Program-made: the position numbers and the translations under genes | Notes under the pieces: generated by a model | What the model was told of the DNA's origin: nothing | The model's database searches: none | What the model saw: only the letters and a program-made list of their open reading frames with translations | Part shown: piece after piece, positions 1 through 5,303 of the stretch | How the letters are laid out: each line of letters begins with the position of its first letter | Numbering within the stretch: position 1 is the first letter of the stretch | Source: an uncultured beta proteobacterium | Lineage (GTDB): Bacteria; Pseudomonadota; Gammaproteobacteria; Burkholderiales; Burkholderiaceae | DNA: 7,605 bases | Assembly (NCBI GenBank): GCA_903845455.1 | Contig: CAIMXN010000165.1 | Coordinates: 1-7,605, forward strand | Direction of reading: 5' to 3'

Positions 1-386
1 GAAAATCCAGAATCAACCCGAACACCATCAATTAATACCAAGCTTTGTGCACTTGAGGTACCCCTCAAAAATACGCTGGAGAGTGCGCCCCCACTTCCAC
101 CATTGCCATTAGCGATTTCTACGCCACGCTGTCTCTGGAGTAACTCAACCAAGCTTGTTTGTCCTGCCTGCTGAATTTCTTCGGGACCAATGTAGTCGTA
201 ATCTGCCAGTACGTTATTACCTAAAGTAGGAGCGCGATTGGCTGTAACAATTACTGGATCCATCGGGTTTGGTGCAGCTGCTACCAAAATACTAGAATTA
301 TTTTGTGCAAATACTGCTGTGCTGAGGGTTATTGCGACGCCGCAAAGTAGGGCGCTTACTGCTTTGTTGTTGAACTGCTGTTTCAT
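1..386 (-). CDS. btuB: BtuB-like TonB-dependent vitamin B12 receptor, N-terminal part (gene runs off the left edge)
   Basis: This is the start of an outer-membrane TonB-dependent receptor, probably for cobalamin. Reading the - strand from ATG at 386 gives about 128 codons with no stop before the window edge. Residues 1-27 form a signal peptide (charged start, hydrophobic core, cleavage after VFA). A TonB box follows at residues 43-51 (DPVIVTANR), very close to the DTLVVTANR of E. coli BtuB. The plug domain then begins, with LLQRQRGVEI, a glycine-rich stretch, SSVFLRGTSS and LVLIDGVRVD, all typical of BtuB plugs. An in-frame TGA lies 21 nt upstream of the ATG, so this start is secure. No strong Shine-Dalgarno sequence is seen; the nearest purine run is AGAAAG. 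The leader contains a cobalamin riboswitch, which independently supports B12 as substrate. The beta-barrel lies outside the window, so specificity rests on the plug, the TonB box and the riboswitch. Confidence 0.88.
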   Translation of the reverse strand, partial: MKQQFNNKAVSALLCGVAITLSTAVFAQNNSSILVAAAPNPMDPVIVTANRAPTLGNNVLADYDYIGPEEIQQAGQTSLVELLQRQRGVEIANGNGGSGGALSSVFLRGTSSAQSLVLIDGVRVDSGF

Positions 387-550
387 GATGCACTTTCTGC
401 CTTCGAATCACCTAGCTAACTTCCCCGTAAGCTGGGTCGAACAGAATTTCACTCTACAGAGTTCGAGCGTCAATTGGGCATCCTTGCCAGGTGGCATGGG
501 ATGCTTCGTCGGCGCGCGAAGATCCCCGTCCGCAAAATTCCACCTGTCTT
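387..550 (-). promoter_or_regulatory. Riboswitch expression platform with mutually exclusive hairpins
   Basis: About 164 nt separate the B12 box from the btuB start. In the - strand RNA two folds compete. Fold A pairs CAGGTGG (546-540) with CCACCTG (494-488), enclosing a hairpin in which GGATCTTCG (525-517) pairs with CGAAGCATCC (508-499) around one bulge. Fold B pairs GCATCC (504-499) with GGATGC (483-478), with an inner TGCC/GGCA stem (496-485). Both folds need the bases 504-499 and 494-488, so they exclude each other. Nearer the start, TCGAAC and GTTCGA can close a third hairpin. No U-tract follows any of these stems, so control is more likely translational or Rho-dependent than by an intrinsic terminator. 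This was found by eye and not computed. Confidence 0.55.
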
Positions 551-706
551 GGCCGGTATCCGGGCTAGTAAATATCAGAATCTGGCCTTCCCATGCAATT
601 GACATGCACAGTGGCTTTTTCAGATTCCTGACACCCCTTGTTTTTCAATTTGGAGCGTATTTACCTACCGTTGCGGGGGCAGCACACGTTTAGTGTTTCC
701 CGTTTA
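551..706 (-). promoter_or_regulatory. Cobalamin (adenosylcobalamin-type) riboswitch aptamer in the btuB leader
   Basis: On the - strand the conserved blocks of the cobalamin aptamer occur in the right order. They are GGGAA (701-697), short ACAC/GTGT arms, GCTGCCCCCGCAACGGTA (683-666), GCCACTG (615-609), GGGAAGGC (592-585) and the B12 box AGCCCGGATACCGGCC (566-551). These blocks match the family core almost base for base. The element lies in the leader of the btuB-like gene and should lower its expression when cobalamin is plentiful, which is the known behaviour of the family. The outer boundaries are approximate. Confidence 0.95.
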
Positions 707-707
707 A

Positions 708-728
708 CTTTATTGCACTGCAATAAAG
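708..728. repeat. Perfect 10-bp inverted repeat with a one-base centre
   Basis: CTTTATTGCA (708-717) and TGCAATAAAG (719-728) are exact reverse complements around a single C. The palindrome abuts the 5' edge of the cobalamin riboswitch and lies just downstream of the proposed btuB start site near 737. It could act as a DNA operator for a dimeric repressor or as a 5' hairpin on the btuB leader RNA. The sequence alone does not decide between these. Confidence 0.6.
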
Positions 729-743
729 CACCACGACCTCTGC

Positions 744-749
744 ATTCTA
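744..749 (-). promoter_or_regulatory. Candidate -10 element for the btuB-like gene
   Basis: TAGAAT on the - strand (749 to 744) matches TATAAT at five of six positions. It lies exactly 22 bp from the FNR-type box at 772-785, the spacing of a class II FNR-activated promoter. This predicts transcription starting near 737, about 30 nt before the riboswitch. No good -35 hexamer is present, as expected when an activator replaces it. Confidence 0.45.
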
Positions 750-771
750 GCCTAAGCATGAAGCTTAAAAC

Positions 772-785
772 CTGATTTAGATCAT
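772..785. promoter_or_regulatory. FNR-type operator in the divergent btuB / regulator region
   Basis: CTGAT-TTAG-ATCAT keeps the TGAT-N4-ATCA core of the FNR consensus TTGAT-N4-ATCAA; only the outermost base of each arm differs. It lies 37 bp upstream of the Crp/Fnr-family gene, whose recognition helix carries the FNR-type E-x-x-S-R signature. It is also 22 bp from a -10-like hexamer on each strand, so one box could serve both divergent promoters. Whether this regulator or a genome-encoded canonical FNR binds it is not shown. Confidence 0.6.
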
Positions 786-793
786 AAAAAGCC

Positions 794-813
794 TACAATA
801 GATCCTCTAGGAT
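794..813 (+). promoter_or_regulatory. Candidate -10 elements for the Crp/Fnr-family gene
   Basis: Two hexamers are possible. TAGGAT (808-813) is 22 bp from the FNR-type box and would give a start near 820, only about three bases before the ATG, that is a nearly leaderless message. TACAAT (794-799) is closer to consensus and would give a start near 806. In that case the box would overlap the core promoter and act more naturally as a repressor site. Weak ribosome-binding candidates, TAGGA (808-812) and AAGAG (815-819), precede the ATG. Confidence 0.35.
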
Positions 814-822
814 TAAGAGTTC

Positions 823-1440
823 ATGACAGCATTAGACAAACACCTCGAAAAAAACCTGATTCGCTTACAGCTGAGCCAAAACTCAGTGTTAAAAAGCTTG
901 GATCAGGACAGCATGACTGATTTAGAGCGTCATTTGGAGATTTCGGACCTCAAAAAAGGCGATATTTTGCTTCATCAAGGGGACCATCAAATGGAGCAGT
1001 ACTTTGTTTTGGATGGCATCCTGAAGCGGATTGTGTCGAGTGCTGACGCGAAAGAGATGATTTTGCGTTTTGCGATCGAAAAAGATATTGAAACGAGTTA
1101 TGCAGCCTGGCGCTTAAAAACAGCCGCTCCCTACAGTATTGCCTCTGTTACTAAGGCTCGCGTGGCACGGATGCCCCTCAAGAAATGGGCTGAGTTCCTA
1201 GATCAACACAGGCCCCTTAAAGAGAGTTTTGAGTTTGAGGTCATGCGCTTGATGAGTGAAATTATGGCTCACACCATCACCTTGCATATGCTAGATGCTC
1301 CTGGCCGGGTTGAGCGTTTTCTGCGTAAATATGAAGACTTATTTGAGTTACTCCCTAAAAAGGAGTTGGCAGCTTATTTAAACCTCTCCCCAGAAACTTT
1401 GAGTCGCCTAAAAACTAAGCATAAAGAGCTCTTTATCTAA
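823..1440 (+). CDS. Crp/Fnr-family transcriptional regulator without cysteines
   Basis: A 205-residue DNA-binding regulator of the Crp/Fnr superfamily. Residues about 38-125 form the cyclic-nucleotide-binding-type beta-roll (KKGDILLHQGD, YFVLDGILKR). A long dimerisation helix follows at about 133-158, then a C-terminal helix-turn-helix at about 176-200. The recognition helix reads ETLSR (E191, S194, R195), the same E-x-x-S-R pattern E. coli FNR uses to read TTGAT half-sites. There is no cysteine anywhere, so it cannot carry the oxygen-sensing iron-sulphur cluster of FNR. The protein ends almost directly after the recognition helix and so has little or no wing. An FNR-type box lies upstream of its own gene and another between it and oxc, which suggests autoregulation and control of the oxalate genes. 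The effector is unknown. The family call is firm; the targets are inferred. Confidence 0.88.
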   Translation: MTALDKHLEKNLIRLQLSQNSVLKSLDQDSMTDLERHLEISDLKKGDILLHQGDHQMEQYFVLDGILKRIVSSADAKEMILRFAIEKDIETSYAAWRLKTAAPYSIASVTKARVARMPLKKWAEFLDQHRPLKESFEFEVMRLMSEIMAHTITLHMLDAPGRVERFLRKYEDLFELLPKKELAAYLNLSPETLSRLKTKHKELFI

Positions 1441-1476
1441 GCGCAAACCCTTGGATTTACTGGATTTCAGGGGAAA

Positions 1477-1490
1477 TTGACCGAAGTCAA
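1477..1490. promoter_or_regulatory. Perfect FNR/CRP-type palindrome upstream of oxc
   Basis: TTGAC-CGAA-GTCAA is a perfect inverted repeat with the architecture of an FNR-family operator (TTGAY-N4-RTCAA). It lies 96 bp before the oxc start and 22 bp before TAAGAT, the same geometry as the box upstream of the neighbouring regulator. This arrangement points to class II activation of oxc. Confidence 0.6.
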
Positions 1491-1512
1491 TGATGAACCC
1501 AATCCCCAAGCC

Positions 1513-1518
1513 TAAGAT
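1513..1518 (+). promoter_or_regulatory. Candidate -10 element of the oxc promoter
   Basis: TAAGAT matches TATAAT at four of six positions and follows the FNR-type palindrome by 22 bp. The predicted start is near 1525, which puts the centre of the palindrome at -41.5. The leader would be about 62 nt. In it, AGGC (1536-1539) can pair with GCCT either upstream (1527-1530) or downstream (1547-1550). No -35 hexamer is evident. Confidence 0.4.
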
Positions 1519-1586
1519 TCAACTCTGCCTAAGTGAGGCGCTTCTAGCCTTGTGATGCAATCGACAACTTAAAACAACAAACTTAT

Positions 1587-3299
1587 ATGACAACAGACAA
1601 CCTAAACCCACACTTAACTGACGGCTTCCATCTGGTGATTGATGCCCTGAAGGCAAATGATCTCAATACAATTTTTGGCCTTGTCGGTATTCCAATTACT
1701 GACTTATGCCGTTTGGCACAAGCAGAGGGAATGCATTTTATTGGCTTTCGTCATGAGCAAAATGCAGGTAATGCTGCAGCGATTTCTGGTTACATGACTC
1801 AAAAACCGGGTATTTGTTTAACGGTTTCTGCACCTGGTTTCTTGAATGGTTTAACAGCGCTTGCGAACGCCACTGTGAACTGCTTCCCAATGATTTTGAT
1901 TAGTGGCTCTAGCGAGCGCGAAATTGTTGACTTGCAGCAGGGCGACTATGAAGAGATGGATCAGCTCAATGCAGCTAAGCCCTATTGCAAAGCAGCCTAC
2001 CGTATTAATAAGGCAGAAGACATTGGCATTGGTATTGCCCGCGCCATTCGTGCTGCAGTATCTGGTCGTCCTGGTGGCGTGTATTTAGATTTACCTGCGC
2101 AGTTACTTTCACAAACGATTACTGCTGAACATGGAAAAAAATCGATCGTTCGTGTGGTGGATCCAGTCCCCCGTCAAATTCCTGCTCAAGACGCAGTTAA
2201 ACGTGCCATGGATATTCTGAAAGGGGCTAAGCGTCCTTTGATCTTGCTAGGTAAAGGCGCTGCTTATGCACAAGCTGATGCGGATATCCGAGCATTGGTT
2301 GAACAGTCCGGCATTCCTTATTTGCCAATGTCAATGGCTAAAGGTTTATTGCCTGATAATCATCCACAGTCTGCATCTGCAGCTCGTTCATATGTATTGG
2401 CTGAGGCCGATGTAGTGCTCTTAATCGGCGCACGTTTGAACTGGTTGCTGGCACACGGTAAAGGTAAGACTTGGGGTAAAGAGCCTAAGAGATTTATTCA
2501 GATTGATATCTCGCCAACTGAGGTTGATAGCAACGTAGCAATTGAAGCCCCTGTGATTGGTGACATTGGTTCTTGCGTAAATGCTTTATTAGCAGATATT
2601 GCTTCGCTTCCTAAGCCAAGCGCTGAATGGATTGGCGCGATTGCAGAGCGCAAAGAAAAAAATATGAAGAAGATGGGGCTTACTCTTGATGAGGCTCCAT
2701 CGCCTATGCATTTTCATAGTGCTCTGCGTGTCATCCGTGATGTCATTAAGAAAAATCCTGATGTGAACTTGGTGAACGAAGGCGCAAATACTCTCGACTA
2801 TTGCCGCGCAATTGTGGACATGTATAAGCCACGTAAACGTTTTGACTCAGGTACTTGGGGCATCATGGGTATCGGCATGGGTTACGCTATTGGCGCTGCT
2901 GTTACGAGTGGCCTGCCTGTGGTTGCCGTAGAGGGCGATAGTGCTTTTGGCTTTAGTGGTATGGAAGTCGAAACTATTTGTCGCTATAAGTTACCTATTA
3001 CGGTAGTGGTTTTTAATAATAATGGGGTATACCGCGGTACTGATGTGAATCCAACTGGACACCATCATGCGGCACCAACGGTTTTTGTTAAGAATGCCCG
3101 TTACGACAAAATGATTGAGGCTTTCGGTGGTAAGGGCTACCACGTGACGTCTACCGACCAATTAGAGGCAGCATTAACAGAGGCAATTGCAGCTGGTAAA
3201 CCAGCCTTGATTAACGCCGTAATTGATGAAACAGCTGGTACCGAGAGTGGTCGTTTGACAAACTTGAATCCTGCTGCTGGCGCTACTAAAAAAGCATAG
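1587..3299 (+). CDS. oxc: Oxalyl-CoA decarboxylase
   Basis: A thiamine-diphosphate enzyme that converts oxalyl-CoA to formyl-CoA and CO2 in the cytoplasm. Its 570 residues match the usual length (Oxalobacter formigenes Oxc, 568), and it aligns with that enzyme from recalled sequence over its whole length. The N-terminal pyrimidine-binding domain has FRHEQNAG with the cofactor-activating E57, and QGDYEEMDQ with Y121 and E122. The middle ADP-binding domain has RPLILLGKGAAYAQ and LLIGARLNWL. The C-terminal pyrophosphate domain has GDSAFGFSGME (D451) and NNNG (N478, G480), which bind the metal. TESGR near the end provides S554 and R556, equivalent to S553 and R555 of the Oxalobacter enzyme. The start is supported by alignment of the LTDGF region, although no Shine-Dalgarno sequence is visible. 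It lies 87 bp before frc with no terminator between, so co-transcription is likely. A short GHHHAAP stretch after the metal site is less typical. Confidence 0.97.
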   Translation: MTTDNLNPHLTDGFHLVIDALKANDLNTIFGLVGIPITDLCRLAQAEGMHFIGFRHEQNAGNAAAISGYMTQKPGICLTVSAPGFLNGLTALANATVNCFPMILISGSSEREIVDLQQGDYEEMDQLNAAKPYCKAAYRINKAEDIGIGIARAIRAAVSGRPGGVYLDLPAQLLSQTITAEHGKKSIVRVVDPVPRQIPAQDAVKRAMDILKGAKRPLILLGKGAAYAQADADIRALVEQSGIPYLPMSMAKGLLPDNHPQSASAARSYVLAEADVVLLIGARLNWLLAHGKGKTWGKEPKRFIQIDISPTEVDSNVAIEAPVIGDIGSCVNALLADIASLPKPSAEWIGAIAERKEKNMKKMGLTLDEAPSPMHFHSALRVIRDVIKKNPDVNLVNEGANTLDYCRAIVDMYKPRKRFDSGTWGIMGIGMGYAIGAAVTSGLPVVAVEGDSAFGFSGMEVETICRYKLPITVVVFNNNGVYRGTDVNPTGHHHAAPTVFVKNARYDKMIEAFGGKGYHVTSTDQLEAALTEAIAAGKPALINAVIDETAGTESGRLTNLNPAAGATKKA

Positions 3300-3301
3300 A
3301 T

Positions 3302-3337
3302 TTAGTAATTCATAGAGTAATCAGTACAGTAATAGAT
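3302..3337 (+). repeat. Three AGTAAT hexamers at exact 12-bp spacing between oxc and frc
   Basis: AGTAAT begins at 3304, 3316 and 3328, one helical turn apart, followed by an imperfect GTAAT at 3340-3344. The tract fills the first part of the 87-bp AT-rich oxc-frc gap. It could be a direct-repeat binding site for a regulator that separately tunes frc, or chance in AT-rich DNA. Confidence 0.3.
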
Positions 3338-3372
3338 ACGTAATATTAAAGAATTACATTAAGCAATAAATT

Positions 3373-3380
3373 AAGGAGAA
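3373..3380 (+). promoter_or_regulatory. Strong ribosome binding site of frc
   Basis: AAGGAGAA lies six bases before the frc ATG and is the best Shine-Dalgarno sequence in the window. By contrast, oxc has none recognisable, so frc may be translated more strongly than oxc from a shared message. Confidence 0.8.
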
Positions 3381-3386
3381 ACACAC

Positions 3387-4637
3387 ATGACTAAACCATT
3401 AGACGGTATTCGCATCATCGATTTCACACACGTGCAAGCTGGTCCTGCATGTACTCAATTATTGGGTTTTTATGGCGCAGATGTAATCAAAGTGGAACGT
3501 CCAGGTTCTGGTGACGTTACTCGTAGCCAATTACGTGACATCCCAGGGGCCGATGCTTTGTATTTCACAATGCTCAACGGCAATAAACGTTCTTTAACGC
3601 TTGATACCAAGACCCAAGAGGGTAAAGAAGTATTAGAAAAGATGATTAAAGTTTCTGACGTAATGGTTGAAAACTTTGGTCCAGGTGCATTAGACCGTAT
3701 GGGCTTTAGCTGGGCGCGTATTCAAGAATTGAACCCAAAAATGATTATGGCTTCCGTAAAGGGCTTTAGCGATGGCCATTCATATGAAGACTTAAAAGTA
3801 TATGAAAACGTTGCACAGTGTGCTGGTGGTGCTGCTTCCACAACAGGTTTTTGGGATGGTCCTCCTACAGTTTCTGCTGCTGCTTTGGGCGATAGCAATA
3901 CCGGTATGCATTTGGCAATCGGTATTTTGACTGCCTTGATGCAGCGTCAAAAAACTGGCAAAGGTCAAAAAGTTTCTTGCTCAATGCAAGATGCTGTATT
4001 GAATCTCTGCCGTGTGAAATTGCGCGATCAACAACGTTTGGACAAAATTGGTTACCTCGAAGAGTACCCACAATACCCACACGGCTCATTCACTGATGTC
4101 GTTCCACGTGGCGGTAACGCTGGTGGTGGTGGTCAGCCAGGTTGGGTTTTGAAGTGTAAGGGTTGGGAAACAGATCCAAATGCATACATCTACTTCACTA
4201 TTCAAGGTCATGCATGGGAGCCAATCACAAAGGCCATTGGCAAGCCAGAGTGGGCAACGGATCCGGCCTACATGACTGCTGAAGCTCGTCAAGATAAGAT
4301 TTTTGACGTGTTCGCTACGATTGAAGATTGGCTCAAAGACAAGACCAAATATGAGGCTGTAGATATCCTCCGCAAGTTTGACATTCCTTGCGCACCAGTC
4401 TTGTCAATGAAAGAATTAGCGAATTCACCAGACTTGCGTAAGAGTGGCTCGATTGTTGAAGTTGACCACAAAGTACGTGGTAAGTATTTGACTATCGGTA
4501 GCCCAATCAAGTTTTCTGATTTAGAGGTTGAAGTAACACCATCACCAGTTTTGGGTGAGCATACGGATGAGGTATTAGCAGATCTTGGCTACAGCGCTGA
4601 TGATATTGCTAAGTTACACGCACTTAAGGCAGTTTAA
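3387..4637 (+). CDS. frc: Formyl-CoA:oxalate CoA-transferase
   Basis: A class III (family III) CoA-transferase that moves CoA from formyl-CoA to oxalate, giving oxalyl-CoA for Oxc and releasing formate. At 416 residues it has the length of E. coli YfdW (416) and is closer to it than to the 428-residue Oxalobacter Frc. Q48 in TRSQLRD is the YfdW-type residue where Oxalobacter has tryptophan. The catalytic aspartate D169 sits in ALGDSNTG. Q17 (THVQAGP), Y59, and Y139/E140 (KVYENVAQ) are in place. The glycine loop that covers the active site is intact at 246-250 (GGGGQ). The segments GFWDGPP, NLCRVKLRDQQRL and LGEHTDEVL are family signatures. A strong ribosome binding site precedes it and a clear intrinsic terminator follows, so it looks like the last gene of an oxc-frc unit. 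This is the canonical copy of the two CoA-transferases here. Confidence 0.96.
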   Translation: MTKPLDGIRIIDFTHVQAGPACTQLLGFYGADVIKVERPGSGDVTRSQLRDIPGADALYFTMLNGNKRSLTLDTKTQEGKEVLEKMIKVSDVMVENFGPGALDRMGFSWARIQELNPKMIMASVKGFSDGHSYEDLKVYENVAQCAGGAASTTGFWDGPPTVSAAALGDSNTGMHLAIGILTALMQRQKTGKGQKVSCSMQDAVLNLCRVKLRDQQRLDKIGYLEEYPQYPHGSFTDVVPRGGNAGGGGQPGWVLKCKGWETDPNAYIYFTIQGHAWEPITKAIGKPEWATDPAYMTAEARQDKIFDVFATIEDWLKDKTKYEAVDILRKFDIPCAPVLSMKELANSPDLRKSGSIVEVDHKVRGKYLTIGSPIKFSDLEVEVTPSPVLGEHTDEVLADLGYSADDIAKLHALKAV

Positions 4638-4668
4638 TAATTACATAGCATTTATTTTTATAAGCTTT

Positions 4669-4695
4669 AAGGCGCTCCTTGTGGGCGCCTTTTTT
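4669..4695 (+). terminator. Intrinsic terminator after frc
   Basis: AAGGCGC (4669-4675) and GCGCCTT (4685-4691) form a perfect 7-bp GC-rich stem around a nine-base loop. Six or more T residues run through 4695. It lies 32 bp after the frc stop codon and should end the oxc-frc transcript, separating it from the PAS gene. Confidence 0.92.
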
Positions 4696-4733
4696 ATTTC
4701 CTATTTACCCATTAAAGTCTTTAGACTAGACCC

Positions 4734-5162
4734 ATGAAAACAAACATCAATCTCACTGAACTACTCGATTGCATTGGCGATGCGGTCATTGTGGCTGATG
4801 CCAATGAAAAGATTGTCCTTTGGAATGCAGCTGCTACACGAATTTTTGGGTACTCCGAAGCAGAGGCGCTTGGAAATACTTTGGATCTGATTGTTCCTGA
4901 GCGTCAACGTCAACGTCATACTGAGGGCTACACCAAGTCTATGGAAACTGGCACCACCCGCTATGGTAGCTCTTTGCTGAAAGTCCCAGCAAAACACAAA
5001 GATGGCCATACTTTATCGATTGCCTTTACCGTGGGCATGCTGTTTGATGAAAATCACCAAGCTACAGGGGTAGCAGCGGTGATCCGTGATGAAACCGAGC
5101 GATTTGCTGAAGAACGGGCCCTGAAGAAGCGCCTCTCTGATCTAGAAAATCCTCAACCCTAG
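4734..5162 (+). CDS. Single-domain PAS protein with FixL-like histidine
   Basis: A 142-residue protein that is one PAS domain and little else. Residues about 5-48 give the PAS start (LLDCIGDAVIVADANEKI, then LWNAAATRIFGYSEAEALG). The central part has VPERQRQRHTEGY, and KHKDGHTLSIAFTVGML and VAAVIRDETER close the fold. A short charged helix (about 122-137) follows. There is no kinase, GGDEF, EAL or DNA-binding domain, so it must act through a partner. H62 in the RxRH motif aligns with the haem-ligating H200 of Bradyrhizobium FixL. The distance to the following DG motif is the same, but the residue matching FixL R220 is leucine. Haem binding is therefore possible, not shown. No Shine-Dalgarno sequence precedes the ATG. 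The gene lies between the frc terminator and the second frc; a sensing role in this cluster is inferred from position only. Confidence 0.85.
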   Translation: MKTNINLTELLDCIGDAVIVADANEKIVLWNAAATRIFGYSEAEALGNTLDLIVPERQRQRHTEGYTKSMETGTTRYGSSLLKVPAKHKDGHTLSIAFTVGMLFDENHQATGVAAVIRDETERFAEERALKKRLSDLENPQP

Positions 5163-5303
5163 TCCAATATAGTGAATACAAGGCTATAAATACAAGACCT
5201 TAGAGGCGAGGATGCTAAAAATCTGGTGACCTCCTACCGCCTTAATTTCTCACTGGTAAAATTGGCTTAATTCAAAATTTCAATCTTTATTAGGACTTAA
5301 AAC
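5163..5303 (+). other. Intergenic region before the second CoA-transferase
   Basis: This 141-bp gap has no clear terminator for the PAS gene. AATACAAG occurs twice (5175-5182 and 5189-5196), flanking TATAAA (5185-5190). TAAAAT (5257-5262) is another -10-like hexamer. Neither hexamer has a convincing -35 partner. TAGGA (5291-5295) is a modest ribosome binding site for the next gene. No FNR-type box with the spacing seen elsewhere is present. Confidence 0.35.

Noticed and set aside
408..605. 65-codon open frame on the - strand between the riboswitch and btuB
   Set aside because: It begins inside the conserved cobalamin aptamer and runs through the structured leader. It resembles no family I know and has no clear ribosome binding site.
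238..693. 151-codon open frame on the + strand
   Set aside because: It is antisense to the btuB signal peptide and the riboswitch, both of which are strongly supported on the - strand. Its translation is not protein-like.
753..767. TAAGC-N5-GCTTA inverted repeat as a separate operator
   Set aside because: The arms are only five bases in AT-rich DNA, and the repeat lies between the better supported box and -10 element. It is not distinguishable from chance.
5201..5245. AGGCG / CGCCT pairing as a terminator for the PAS gene
   Set aside because: Only five contiguous pairs enclose a long loop, and no T-run follows.
5262..5275. TTGGC-TTAA-TTCAA as a third FNR-type box before the second CoA-transferase
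   Set aside because: Only the outer TTG and CAA match. The hexamer at the 22-bp position (TAAAAC, 5298-5303) is poor and runs into the ATG.
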